From Oscillospiraceae bacterium (GTDB lineage: Bacteria; Bacillota; Clostridia; Oscillospirales; Acutalibacteraceae): a DNA stretch of 64,000 bases. A program made the translations under genes and the position numbers. Positions 1 through 8,135 of the stretch are shown here, in pieces. Positions within the stretch are counted from its first letter, which is position 1, and every line of letters begins with the position of its first letter. Below the pieces are notes generated by a model, which saw only the letters and a program-made list of their open reading frames with translations, did no database searches and was not told the DNA's origin. Location: NCBI GenBank assembly GCA_015066465.1, contig SVOI01000005.1, positions 22,426-86,425 on the forward strand, given 5' to 3'.

Positions 1-1638
1 TTTATCTTTATCAATTGAGAATGAAACGAGGTCTTTACAAACGCCTGCTGGGCATTTCTTATCAACAACGTGAGCAATATATTCATCTTTAAAACGTTGA
101 TATGTAGAAAGAACAGGGTTTGGAGCAGTCTGACCAAGACCGCAGAGTGAGTTTTCTTTGATGTAGTTACAAAGCTTTTCCATTCTGTCGAGGTCTTCCA
201 TAGTACCTTTACCGCTTGTGATTTTTTCAAGAATTTCAAGAAGTCTTCTTGTACCAACACGGCAAGGAGTACATTTACCGCAAGACTCATCAACTGTGAA
301 TTCGAGGAAGAATTTTGCAATGTCAACCATACAGTCGTCTTCGTCCATAACGATAAGACCGCCTGAACCCATCATTGCACCTTTAGCAACGAGGTTATCG
401 TAGTCAATTTCAATATCAAGTAAGTCTGCAGGAAGACATCCGCCTGAAGGACCACCTGTCTGAGCAGCCTTGAATTTTTTACCATTTGGAATACCGCCAC
501 CGATATCTTCAACGATTTCACGAAGTGTAGTACCCATTGGAACTTCAACAAGACCTGTGTTATTAATTTTACCACCTAATGCGAAAACTTTAGTACCCTT
601 ACTGTTTTCAGTACCCATTGAGTTAAAGAATTCAGCACCCTTAAGAATAATCTGTGGAATGTTAGCAAATGTTTCAACGTTGTTTTCAGTTGTTGGTTTG
701 CCAAAAAGACCTTTAACTGCTGGATATGGAGGACGAGGACGTGGTTCACCACGATTACCTTCAATAGATGTCATAAGAGCAGTTTCTTCACCGCAAACGA
801 ATGCACCAGCACCAAGACGAATGAATAAATCAAAGTCAAAGCCTGAGTTAAAGATATTTTTACCTAAAAGACCATATTCACGAGCATCGTCAATAGCCTT
901 CTGAAGTCTCTGAACAGCAATTGGGTATTCAGCACGAACGTAAACGTAACCTTCTGTTGCGCCTGTAGCGTAACCGCAGATTGTCATAGCTTCAACAAGA
1001 CAGTGTGGGTCACCTTCAAGAACTGAACGGTCCATAAATGCACCTGGGTCGCCTTCGTCGGCATTACATACAACATATTTCTGGTCTGCTTTATTAGCAG
1101 CAGTAAAGCTCCATTTTCTACCTGTAGGGAAGCCACCGCCACCACGGCCACGAAGACCTGAATCAATAACAGTCTGAATAACTTCATCAGGAGTCATTTC
1201 TGTAAGAGCTTTTGCAAGAGCACGGTAACCGTCATATGCAATATACTCTGTAATATCTTCTGGGTTAATAACACCGCAGTTTCTGAGTGCAACTCTGTGT
1301 TGCTTTTTATAGAAGTTTGTTTCATTTAAAGGTTTAACTGCTTCTTCAGTTACAGTCTCACTGTAAAGAAGTCTTTTAACAATACGACCTTTAAGAAGAT
1401 GTTCTTCAACAATTTCTGGAATATCTTCTACTTTAACTTCACTGTAGAAGCATCCTTCAGGATAAACAATCATAATTGGGCCTAAAGCGCAAAGACCGAA
1501 GCAACCGGTTCTTACAACCTGAATTTCGTCTTCGAGACCCTTAGCCTTAATGTTTTCATTAAGGGCATCTATAAGTTCGCCACTGTGGCTTGAAGTACAA
1601 CCTGTACCACCACAAACGAGAACGTGGGCACGATACAT
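1..1638 (-). CDS. NuoF-like NADH-binding subunit of an NAD(P)-dependent [FeFe] hydrogenase (HndC/HydB type), 3' end cut by window edge
   Basis: This is the flavoprotein subunit that would pass electrons between NAD(P)H and the hydrogenase. Reading from the ATG at 1638 gives an open frame of 546 codons to the edge. The first ~100 residues are a thioredoxin-like [2Fe-2S] domain (CGGTGC near the start, CFGLC later). The NuoF core follows, with a glycine-rich nucleotide loop (GLRGRGGGGFPTG), the FMN region (CNADEGDPGAFMDR) and a 4Fe-4S motif (ESCGKCTPCRVGTRR). After that comes the start of what should be a C-terminal ferredoxin region, lost at the edge. The family is usually about 600 residues. 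It is the last gene seen of a leftward operon with the ferredoxin, HATPase and NuoE-like genes; a catalytic HydA would be expected just outside the window. The ATG has GAGAAGGAGAGAAAG upstream. Confidence 0.93.
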   Translation of the reverse strand, partial: MYRAHVLVCGGTGCTSSHSGELIDALNENIKAKGLEDEIQVVRTGCFGLCALGPIMIVYPEGCFYSEVKVEDIPEIVEEHLLKGRIVKRLLYSETVTEEAVKPLNETNFYKKQHRVALRNCGVINPEDITEYIAYDGYRALAKALTEMTPDEVIQTVIDSGLRGRGGGGFPTGRKWSFTAANKADQKYVVCNADEGDPGAFMDRSVLEGDPHCLVEAMTICGYATGATEGYVYVRAEYPIAVQRLQKAIDDAREYGLLGKNIFNSGFDFDLFIRLGAGAFVCGEETALMTSIEGNRGEPRPRPPYPAVKGLFGKPTTENNVETFANIPQIILKGAEFFNSMGTENSKGTKVFALGGKINNTGLVEVPMGTTLREIVEDIGGGIPNGKKFKAAQTGGPSGGCLPADLLDIEIDYDNLVAKGAMMGSGGLIVMDEDDCMVDIAKFFLEFTVDESCGKCTPCRVGTRRLLEILEKITSGKGTMEDLDRMEKLCNYIKENSLCGLGQTAPNPVLSTYQRFKDEYIAHVVDKKCPAGVCKDLVSFSIDKDK

Positions 1639-1655
1639 AACTTTCTCTCCTTCTC

Positions 1656-2030
1656 TTATTTAGTCACAGCGCCAACTGTGTATTCAACAACAGGTTTGCC
1701 GTTTACAAGATGTTCAGCTACAACCTTTTGTGCTTTTTCAGCAGTCATCTGAACATAAGTAACCTTTTCTTTACCTGGTTCAAAAATTTCTACGATTGGT
1801 TCATACTGGCACATACCAATGCAACCTGTTTGTGTAACAGAAACGTGTTGAACATTTCTCTTTGCAACTTCATCAACAAGTGCTTTTAAAACAGGACGTG
1901 CACCTGCAGCAATACCGCAAGTAGCCATACCTACAACAACTCTGATACCATCATTACCATCAGCATCACGAGCAGCAAGCTGAGCCTGAGCTTTTTCTTT
2001 TATAGCAAGTAACTCTTCAAGAGATTTCAT
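1656..2030 (-). CDS. Thioredoxin-like [2Fe-2S] ferredoxin (HndB-like)
   Basis: A small soluble [2Fe-2S] protein of the thioredoxin-like ferredoxin family, 124 residues. It shows the spaced cysteines typical of the fold: one in VVGMATCGIAAG, then TGCIGMC with two more. In such operons it is thought to be an electron-carrying companion of the NuoE and NuoF subunits. The start at 2030 (MKSLEELLAIKEK) is chosen because GAAAGGA lies about eight bases ahead of it. The alternative ATG at 2039 sits directly against that site with no spacer, although it would give the ATGA overlap with the upstream HATPase gene. It lies 17 bases ahead of the NuoF-like gene, so the two are surely co-transcribed. Confidence 0.88.
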   Translation of the reverse strand: MKSLEELLAIKEKAQAQLAARDADGNDGIRVVVGMATCGIAAGARPVLKALVDEVAKRNVQHVSVTQTGCIGMCQYEPIVEIFEPGKEKVTYVQMTAEKAQKVVAEHLVNGKPVVEYTVGAVTK

Positions 2031-2035
2031 AAAAG

Positions 2036-2581
2036 TCATCCTTTCAATAATTCGTTATATTGTTCGTTTAAATATTCTTCAATCCAATTCATTACCGAGC
2101 TTTCTGAAAGCGGTACACCATCAAGAATTTTCTTTATTTCGACTGTAGAGAAAATAAATTCTTTATCATCTAAAACACGTCTATATAAAAATTCTTTATC
2201 AGCATTCATTGAAACTATTGTCACAATGGTAGAAGCAATATCGCCCAAAGGTGTAAAATCAATGCTGTCTGTTTTATAGAGAGCGTTAATCTTTGTACCT
2301 ACACCTTTTTCTGACTCAATAGTAAACTTTCCACCAGTCTGCTCACAGGACATTTTAAAAAGCGGAATTCCCATACCAACCTTTCTGGTTGTTCTTGCTG
2401 TAAAGAATGGGTCTATTACACTTTTAACCTGTTCTTCTGTCATTCCACAGCCGTTGTCATAAATTCCTATTAAAAGAGTTTTATCTTTTGTATTTTCATT
2501 CACGACAATTTCTGTAAGTGAAGCGCCTGCAGATATTGAGTTTTGTGCAATATCAAGAATATTAAGTGAGAGTTCTCTCAT
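2036..2581 (-). CDS. Histidine-kinase-like ATPase (HATPase_c) protein of hydrogenase operon
   Basis: A 181-residue stand-alone GHKL ATPase domain with no phospho-acceptor histidine domain or membrane segment. The N box is seen in DIAQNSISAGA, the G1 box in YDNGCGM, and a G2-like stretch in KVGMGIPLFK. The last ~70 residues (after about 110) have no motif I recognise. Proteins of this kind sit between the NuoE- and NuoF-like genes in many clostridial hydrogenase operons; their job is not established and regulation of the complex or its expression is an inference. Its start overlaps the NuoE-like stop by one base (TGATG). The site before it is not a clear Shine-Dalgarno, so translation is probably coupled. 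Confidence 0.85.
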   Translation of the reverse strand: MRELSLNILDIAQNSISAGASLTEIVVNENTKDKTLLIGIYDNGCGMTEEQVKSVIDPFFTARTTRKVGMGIPLFKMSCEQTGGKFTIESEKGVGTKINALYKTDSIDFTPLGDIASTIVTIVSMNADKEFLYRRVLDDKEFIFSTVEIKKILDGVPLSESSVMNWIEEYLNEQYNELLKG

Positions 2582-3078
2582 CAGTTCATATATTTTGCAA
2601 GGATACCAGGAATATCGTCTGCAGTAACCTTACCATAAACCTCACCGTTGATTGTGAAAACAGGTGCAAGACCGCAAGCACCGATGCAACGACAAGCTTC
2701 AAGTGAGAATTTACCATCTTCTGTACATTCACCTGCACCGATTCCTAAAACCTCACTGATTTTATCGAGAATTTGTTGTGAACCTTTAACGTAACAAGCT
2801 GTACCAAGACAAACAGAAATGTCATACTCACCCTTTGGTGAAAGTGAGAATTGTGCATAGAAGGTTGCAACGCCGTAAACTTTTTCAAGTGGAACATCCA
2901 TACCTTCAGCAATCATAACTTGAACTTCTCTTGGCAAATAACCATAAATGCCTTGTGCTTCTTGCATTACGTGCATAAGCTGACTTTTGTCATCTTTGCA
3001 TTCTGCAATTACAGCATCAAGCTTTGCTTTTTGTTCAGGAGTACCTTTGAAAGGTATGCTACTGATTTTTTTAAGCAT
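2581..3078 (-). CDS. NuoE-like [2Fe-2S] subunit of NAD(P)-dependent hydrogenase (HndA/HydC type)
   Basis: The 24-kDa-type subunit of complex I and bifurcating hydrogenases, carrying one [2Fe-2S] cluster and handing electrons on to the NuoF-like subunit. Cluster cysteines are visible as CLGTAC and, about 36 residues later, CRCIGAC (ligands C...C and C...C in the usual spacing). The N-terminal helical half includes the family pattern YGYLPREVQ and VYGVATFYAQF. I start it at 3078 (MLKKISS): GGAGG stands eight bases ahead, while the longer frame reaching 3123 has no such site. The product is 165 residues, normal for the family. First gene of the leftward operon, with a promoter at 3146-3174. Confidence 0.93.
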   Translation of the reverse strand: MLKKISSIPFKGTPEQKAKLDAVIAECKDDKSQLMHVMQEAQGIYGYLPREVQVMIAEGMDVPLEKVYGVATFYAQFSLSPKGEYDISVCLGTACYVKGSQQILDKISEVLGIGAGECTEDGKFSLEACRCIGACGLAPVFTINGEVYGKVTADDIPGILAKYMN

Positions 3079-3145
3079 TAATAATTCCTCCATTTCAAAA
3101 ATTGAAACTATATAAGGTGGCATTTCACCACATACATACTCTGTA

Positions 3146-3174
3146 ATTATATCAATTTACGACAAAAAAGTCCA
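3146..3174 (-). promoter_or_regulatory. Probable sigma-A promoter of the hydrogenase operon
   Basis: On the minus strand a TGGACT -35 is followed after 17 bases by a perfect TATAAT, about 65 bases ahead of the NuoE-like start. Only four of six -35 bases match, but spacing and the -10 box are ideal. Confidence 0.6.
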
Positions 3175-3201
3175 TAGAAAAACTGCACTTTTTTCTTGAA
3201 A

Positions 3202-3219
3202 TTGATATTTTTTTAACAT
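3202..3219. promoter_or_regulatory. Candidate Rex-type redox operator
   Basis: TTGATAT-TTTT-TTAACAT resembles the Firmicute Rex consensus TTGTTAA-N4-TTAACAA at 11 of 14 defined positions. It lies about 30 bases upstream of the -35 box of the hydrogenase promoter and between the two divergent operons. Rex control of hydrogenase genes is known in clostridia. The region is very A/T-rich, so a chance match is possible. Confidence 0.3.
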
Positions 3220-3376
3220 TTTTCTGTTTTGCATAAAAAAGAAGGGTTATTTTTTGTATCTTTAAACGATATACCCATCTTTCGCATCAATTTTTAGATG
3301 TTTTTTCCAATAGATTAATAGTTTTTATTATGCTAAAATATATATAATAATTAAATTAAATATTGGAGAGGTCTAT

Positions 3377-3727
3377 ATGAAGATTTCTGAAATTCAAACT
3401 ATACTTAACGCCGAGCTTATATGCGGAGCAGATTTATTGGAAAGCGAAGTTTTCACCGCTTGTGGTAGTGATATGATGAGCGATGTGTTAGCTTTTGTAA
3501 AAGAACAGGCTGTGCTTCTTTCAGGTCTTGTTAACCCACAGGTTATAAGAACTGCTGAAATGATGGATATGAAATGCATTGTTTTTGTCCGAGGCAAAAA
3601 ACCGAGTATAGATATGATTGACCTTGCAACCGAAAGAGACATTGTTCTTTTAAGGAGCGAATTAGAAATGTTCACTGCCTGTGGTCTTCTTTACCAGAAT
3701 GGTCTTAAAGGAGGCAGCGGTATCTGA
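3377..3727 (+). CDS. DRTGG-domain protein (first of two)
   Basis: A 116-residue soluble protein that reads as a single DRTGG domain: the N-terminal MKISEIQTIL, a GADLLESEVFTACGSDMMSDVLAF stretch in the middle split by a conserved glycine/aspartate turn, and the strand IVFVRGKKPSIDMIDLA. DRTGG domains occur in phosphotransacetylases and CBS proteins and are suspected of regulatory ligand binding; no reaction is known. Clear GGAGAGG site before the ATG. First gene of the rightward operon; its stop shares a base with the next start (TGATGG), so the HATPase partner is translationally coupled. A second DRTGG gene follows two genes later. Confidence 0.85.
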   Translation: MKISEIQTILNAELICGADLLESEVFTACGSDMMSDVLAFVKEQAVLLSGLVNPQVIRTAEMMDMKCIVFVRGKKPSIDMIDLATERDIVLLRSELEMFTACGLLYQNGLKGGSGI

Positions 3728-4149
3728 TGGAATCAATTAAACTTCATTATGATGTAAGTGGCAACGATTTCACTTGTGCTGGTGAAGCATCAGGCAAAAT
3801 CAAGCGTGAATTAAAAGGGCTTGGTTTCCCTAATGAAATTGTAAGAAACGTTGCTATTGCCGTTTACGAAGGTGAAATCAATATGGTAATACACGCTGGT
3901 GGTGGCGTTATCGACGTTGAAATCACCCCAGAATGTATTGCTCTTGATTTAATTGACGAGGGCCCAGGTATTCCTGATGTTTCTCTCGCTATGAAAGAAG
4001 GCTTTTCAACCGCACCAGAAAATGTACGTCAGTTAGGCTTTGGTGCTGGTATGGGTCTCCCCAATATAAAGAAATACACTGACGAAATGGTAATTGATAC
4101 CAAAGTCGGTGTTGGTACTACAATTCACTTAAAAGTTTTTGTAAAATAA
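3727..4149 (+). CDS. Anti-sigma-factor-like serine kinase/ATPase (RsbW/SpoIIAB-type HATPase)
   Basis: A 140-residue GHKL ATPase similar in layout to RsbW and SpoIIAB. The N box is in AVYEGEINMVIHA, the G1 box in LIDEGPGIPD, and the G2 box in GFGAGMGLPNIKK. It has no membrane segment. Known relatives bind sigma factors or phosphorylate antagonist proteins. Here no sigma factor or STAS antagonist is adjacent; the neighbours are DRTGG and hydrogenase-like proteins, so a role in controlling a redox response is an inference. It overlaps the first DRTGG gene by one base and precedes the HydA-like gene by 17 bases, making a tight operon. Confidence 0.85.
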   Translation: MESIKLHYDVSGNDFTCAGEASGKIKRELKGLGFPNEIVRNVAIAVYEGEINMVIHAGGGVIDVEITPECIALDLIDEGPGIPDVSLAMKEGFSTAPENVRQLGFGAGMGLPNIKKYTDEMVIDTKVGVGTTIHLKVFVK

Positions 4150-4166
4150 AATTTGGTAGGTTTATT

Positions 4167-5510
4167 ATGAATAAATATTTCCATTCAGTACGGCTTGATA
4201 AAGACAAGTGTAAAGGATGCACAAACTGCATCAAGCGTTGTCCGACTCAGGCAATAAGAGTTCGTGCTGGTAAAGCCCATATTATAAACGAACGTTGTAT
4301 TGATTGTGGCGAATGTGTAAGAGTTTGCCCACATCATGCAAAATATATAAGTCGTGACTCATTGTCACAAATAGTTGATTACAAATACAGAATAGCACTC
4401 CCTGCCCCTGCACTTTATGCGCAGTTTAACAATTTAGAGAATGCTACACCTATATTAAGAGCGTTACCTCTTATGGGTTTTGACGCTGTTTTTGAAGTTG
4501 CTGCGGCAGCTGAATTAGTTTCAGAAGCAACAAGGTTTTTAATGAAAGAAAACAAATTAAAATTACCTGTTATTTCATCAGCCTGCCCTGCGGTTGTACG
4601 TCTTATAAGAGTACGCTTCCCTGATTTATTAGAAAATCTTTTACCTATAAATTCTCCGGTAGAATTAGCCGCAAGACTTGCACGTGAAAAAGCAGTTAAA
4701 GAAACAGGCTTAAAACCACAGGAAATCGGTGTTTTCTTTATTTCACCTTGCCCTGCAAAAATAACTTCATTTAAAAATCCTTTAGGTGTAGAAAAATCAA
4801 ACGTTGATGGTGCAGTTGGTATTAATGATATTTACCCTGTTCTCGTCAAGATTATGGAAAAAGGTGACCGATACGATATCCCTGATGCAGAACAAAACTC
4901 AGGCATAATTGGTATGAGTTGGGCATCAAGCGGTGGTGAAACGTCGGGTATTCTTAACGATAACACACTTCATGCAGATGGTATTGAAAACTGTATGAAG
5001 ATTTTAGAAGAAGTTGAAACAGGCACTCTCGACTCAATTGATTTTATTGAGCTCAACGCTTGTCAAGGTGGTTGTGTAGGCGGTTGTCTTACTTCTGAAA
5101 ACCCCTACATAGCAAAAACAAGACTCAGAAAATTAAGAAAATATGCACCTGTTTCCTGTAATACGCTTCAATCAGAAGAAATTCCTGACTATTTCTTTAT
5201 AGATGGTGAATTAGAGCCTTGTGATGACGTTATGAAATTAGCCGATAACGTCGCAGAAGCTATGATGAGAATGAAGCGTATGAATGAGCTTTTAGAAGTA
5301 TTCCCAGGTCTTGATTGTGGCACTTGCGGTACCCCTGGTTGCCGTTGCCTTGCCGAAGATATTGTTCGTGGCTTTGCAAAAGAAGATGACTGTGTTTTCA
5401 GAATGAAGCAAAATCTTGCACAAATGCAGAATTGTGAAACTTTTGAAAGTCTTATCCCTGCTCCATTCAGAGAAACAAATGATGATAATGATAATAACGA
5501 TAATAATTAG
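4167..5510 (+). CDS. HydA-like [FeFe]-hydrogenase-related iron-sulfur protein with altered H-cluster pocket (probable sensory type)
   Basis: 447 residues in three parts. Residues 10-58 hold a 2x[4Fe-4S] ferredoxin domain (Cys 15/18/21/25 and 44/47/50/54). Residues ~70-375 form the hydrogenase large-subunit C-terminal domain. Residues 380-412 carry a CxxC-x4-C-x16-C motif (Cys 384/387/392/409) like the PF04060 Fe-S domain. The four H-cluster cluster-ligand cysteines are kept: C140 in SSACPA, C195 in SPCPAK, C299 and C303 in NACQGGC. However, the catalytic enzyme's TSCCP proton-relay cysteine is Ala139 here, and the glutamate after the PCxxK motif is not seen. Known relatives without PAS domain sit in the same type of operon (T. 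maritima TM1420-1426 region). Sensing or regulation rather than H2 turnover is my inference. The tail is Asp/Asn-rich. Confidence 0.88.
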   Translation: MNKYFHSVRLDKDKCKGCTNCIKRCPTQAIRVRAGKAHIINERCIDCGECVRVCPHHAKYISRDSLSQIVDYKYRIALPAPALYAQFNNLENATPILRALPLMGFDAVFEVAAAAELVSEATRFLMKENKLKLPVISSACPAVVRLIRVRFPDLLENLLPINSPVELAARLAREKAVKETGLKPQEIGVFFISPCPAKITSFKNPLGVEKSNVDGAVGINDIYPVLVKIMEKGDRYDIPDAEQNSGIIGMSWASSGGETSGILNDNTLHADGIENCMKILEEVETGTLDSIDFIELNACQGGCVGGCLTSENPYIAKTRLRKLRKYAPVSCNTLQSEEIPDYFFIDGELEPCDDVMKLADNVAEAMMRMKRMNELLEVFPGLDCGTCGTPGCRCLAEDIVRGFAKEDDCVFRMKQNLAQMQNCETFESLIPAPFRETNDDNDNNDNN

Positions 5511-5519
5511 GTGATTATT

Positions 5520-5852
5520 TTGACAGTAAAAGATTTAAGCGACAAATTAAATTTAACATTCCTTTGCAACGAAGATAAAGCTACAGACAGAAACATTGAT
5601 GGTTGTTACTGTGGCGACCTTTTAAGTTGGGTTATGTCACGTGCTGAAGCAGATAACGTATGGCTTACAGTTATGGGTAACGTCAATTCTATTGGTGTTG
5701 CTGTTCTCGCTGATGTTGCGTGTATTATTCTCACAGAAAATGCACCACTCGATGATAATGCAAAACAAAAAGCAGATGAAAATGGTGTTATAATTCTTAC
5801 GACAGATAAAAATTCTTACTGGGTTGCATCGGAGTTTTCTAAATTACAATGA
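5520..5852 (+). CDS. DRTGG-domain protein (second)
   Basis: A 110-residue DRTGG-like protein, divergent from the one at 3377 but with the same strand order (VKDLSDKLNL, DGCYCGDLLSWVMSRA, NVWLTVMGN, ACIILTENAPLD). I place the start at the TTG at 5520, because AGGTGAT, a strong match to the 16S tail, ends five bases before it and overlaps the upstream stop. The GTG at 5511 lies inside that site. The gene begins immediately after the HydA-like stop and ends in an ATGA overlap with the PHP gene. Two DRTGG genes bracketing an anti-sigma-like ATPase and a HydA-like protein suggests one regulatory unit. Ligand unknown. Confidence 0.78.
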   Translation: MTVKDLSDKLNLTFLCNEDKATDRNIDGCYCGDLLSWVMSRAEADNVWLTVMGNVNSIGVAVLADVACIILTENAPLDDNAKQKADENGVIILTTDKNSYWVASEFSKLQ

Positions 5853-6565
5853 AGCTCTATTACGACTTTCATATCCACTCGGGGTTAAGCCCTTGTGGTG
5901 ATAACGAAATGACACCAAACAACATCGTAAATATGGCTAAACTTTACGATTTGGATGTCATAGCTTTAACCGACCATAACTCTACTTTAAACTGTCAGGC
6001 AGTTATGGATGCCGGTAAAGAAATAGGTCTTACTGTTATTCCTGGCATGGAGCTTTGTACTGCTGAAGAAGTTCACTTAGTTTGCCTTTTTCCAAATATA
6101 AGAATGGCAAACAAATTCTGTGAATATGTGTATTCAACCTTACCACCTATAAGAAATAAGCCTACTGTTTTCGGTGAACAGCTTGTTTTTGATAAAAATG
6201 ATAACGTTTTAGGCTTTGAACACACGTTACTTATTACAGCATCAACTATCAGTGCAAACGATGCTGTAAGTATTGTTGCTGATTATGGTGGAATTTGTTA
6301 CCCTGCACATATCGACAGAAACTCTTACAGTATAATTTCGAACTTAGGTACGATTGACAGTTCATTCAATTTCAACTGCGCTGAAATTGCTGATATTGAT
6401 ACTCTTGATACCTTAAAAAAGCAACACCCTTACTTAAATGAATTAAAAATCCTTTCAGGTTCTGATGCTCATTACTTAGAACATATGAGATTGAAAGAAC
6501 ATTATATAGAAGCTGAAGAAAACACTATTGAATCTATTTTTGAAGCTTTAAAATCCCCTTGTTAA
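5849..6565 (+). CDS. PHP-domain metal-dependent phosphoesterase
   Basis: A 238-residue PHP-domain hydrolase. Metal-binding motifs are visible in order: DFHIHSG near the start, LTDHN around residue 41, PGMELCTAEEVH near 65-75, then CYPAHIDR near 150 and SGSDAH near 205. The family cleaves phosphate esters (nucleotides, histidinol phosphate, DNA 3'-ends); the substrate cannot be read here. It is translationally coupled to the second DRTGG gene by an ATGA overlap. PHP genes of this class recur next to DRTGG and hydrogenase-like genes in clostridia, so a signalling nucleotide or similar small phosphate is a plausible but unproven substrate. Confidence 0.85.
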   Translation: MKLYYDFHIHSGLSPCGDNEMTPNNIVNMAKLYDLDVIALTDHNSTLNCQAVMDAGKEIGLTVIPGMELCTAEEVHLVCLFPNIRMANKFCEYVYSTLPPIRNKPTVFGEQLVFDKNDNVLGFEHTLLITASTISANDAVSIVADYGGICYPAHIDRNSYSIISNLGTIDSSFNFNCAEIADIDTLDTLKKQHPYLNELKILSGSDAHYLEHMRLKEHYIEAEENTIESIFEALKSPC

Positions 6566-6578
6566 AAGGAGTGAAAAA

Positions 6579-8093
6579 ATGAACACAGGAACCACGACTT
6601 ACGATGTTAATAAGCCTATGCGATATGTAGGAAGACGTGAAACCTTTGCTTATATTTTAAATGATATAGGTGCGAGTCTTAACATCAACGATTTTAAAGA
6701 ACGTTTTATTTACGACGTTGTTAAAATCGACTTCGGATATCTCGCTATCCAGAATGTCATTGCTACTATCTGGGACACAATAAACGATACATTTATTGGT
6801 GTTACTGTAGATAGAACAAGAACACGTTTCGGTAAATTCAAGCCTTATGTTCTTTTTGGTGAAATACCGCTTACACTTATAGGTCTTTGTATGTGGTTAA
6901 TTCCATTTATATTCCCGAATACCGCTGCAACACATCTCCCGAAGTGGCTTTTCTATTTTGCTATGAGCATAGTTACAGAAACCGCCGAAACATTTACTTC
7001 AATAGCAAAAACAGGTTTTCTTGCAACAATAACCCCCGAACCCTTAGAGCGTTCAAGGCTGATTGCTCTTGCAAATGTTACTTCACACTTAGTTGAAGAC
7101 TTACCAAAGCAAATTTTCGGTATATTGTTTGACCTTATAGCAAATAAGAAAATTAATATACCACTCCAGAACCTATTTTCAAGCTTTGGTATTGCTTGTG
7201 CAGTTCTTTCAGCATCGTTCACACTTTTCTTTGCAACAACCTCACGTGAGCGTGTTTCTCAATCTATTAAACAACCTTCTGTAAAGCATTGTCTTAAGGC
7301 TGTAATAAACAATAAGCCGATGCTCATTTACGTGCTTTCTGATTTCTTATCAGGCTTTAGTGTAGGACTCAGCAGAACAAACTTCTACATAGACGTTATA
7401 GGCTCTATAACCTGGAAAACAATTGTTGGTATTCCTGCATTCCCGATTAAATTTATCAGTTACAGCTTCGTTGAACCTTTAAGAAGAAGATTTGCAACAA
7501 AAACTCTCTGGATTTTAGAAGATGCCTGGACAGATATGCTATGGCTTACAGTCTTTGGCATTGGCTCAATAAACAAGAACTTCAAGAAAAAAGGTATTAT
7601 TTTACCTTTGATGGCTATAGAAGAAATTTTTGAAATGTGCGTTTACGGATTAAGGCGTGTTATTCCTGCAGAAATTCAAAACGAAGCACTTGATTATTGC
7701 GAATGGAAAAACGGTTATCGTTCTGAAGCTATGATTGGTGTTTCACGAAGTCTTATAACCAAGCTTCAAAGAGCTGTTATGGGTAGCGTGAATAACCTTG
7801 TAATGAATAAAATCGGTTACGTTCAGGGTAAAGAAATTGGTACTCAGACCGATAAAACGAAGTGGTGGATTTTCGCGCTTGGTACAGGTATTCCGATTAT
7901 TTCATCCTGCTTAGGAATTGTGCCAAAGCTTTTCTATACACTTTCAGCTGATAAGCGTGAAAGAATGTATGCTGACCTTCAGGCAAGAAGAACAGAGCTT
8001 GCAGAGTTTATGAAAACAGCAACGCCTGAAGAAATAGAAGAAATAGCTGAAAAACAATTAAACGGTGAATTCGTTTTTAAAAATGATATATAA
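6579..8093 (+). CDS. MFS sugar symporter of the GPH (glycoside-pentoside-hexuronide:cation) type
   Basis: 504 residues with about twelve hydrophobic segments. The GPH signature after the second segment is clear: WDTINDTFIGVTVDRTRTR then FGKFKPYVLFG. The family takes up glycosides, pentoses or hexuronides with H+ or Na+. The C-terminus is a long polar tail (from about 465) that should be cytoplasmic. The start has AAAGGAGTG seven bases ahead and lies 13 bases after the PHP stop, so it is likely the last gene of the DRTGG operon. Two more transporters of this broad kind lie in the window, at 19331 and 27599. The substrate cannot be told from sequence. Confidence 0.82.
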   Translation: MNTGTTTYDVNKPMRYVGRRETFAYILNDIGASLNINDFKERFIYDVVKIDFGYLAIQNVIATIWDTINDTFIGVTVDRTRTRFGKFKPYVLFGEIPLTLIGLCMWLIPFIFPNTAATHLPKWLFYFAMSIVTETAETFTSIAKTGFLATITPEPLERSRLIALANVTSHLVEDLPKQIFGILFDLIANKKINIPLQNLFSSFGIACAVLSASFTLFFATTSRERVSQSIKQPSVKHCLKAVINNKPMLIYVLSDFLSGFSVGLSRTNFYIDVIGSITWKTIVGIPAFPIKFISYSFVEPLRRRFATKTLWILEDAWTDMLWLTVFGIGSINKNFKKKGIILPLMAIEEIFEMCVYGLRRVIPAEIQNEALDYCEWKNGYRSEAMIGVSRSLITKLQRAVMGSVNNLVMNKIGYVQGKEIGTQTDKTKWWIFALGTGIPIISSCLGIVPKLFYTLSADKRERMYADLQARRTELAEFMKTATPEEIEEIAEKQLNGEFVFKNDI

Positions 8094-8101
8094 CAAAAAG
8101 A

Positions 8102-8135
8102 GGCTTGATTGCTATTGCAATCAAGCCCCATTTTT
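8102..8135. terminator. Bidirectional intrinsic terminator
   Basis: An 11-bp perfect stem (GGCTTGATTGC / GCAATCAAGCC) with a TATT loop, followed by a T-run on the plus strand and by a T5 run on the minus strand. It separates the convergent GPH transporter and FN3 protein genes. Confidence 0.85.

Noticed and set aside
3281..3310. Small hairpin GCATC...GATG plus T-run in the hydrogenase spacer
   Set aside because: The stem has only four to five pairs and lies upstream of both operons, so it is not a credible terminator.
4167..5510. Catalytic HydA of the bifurcating hydrogenase
   Set aside because: The proton-relay cysteine is alanine, and the gene is in a separate divergent operon with regulatory genes.
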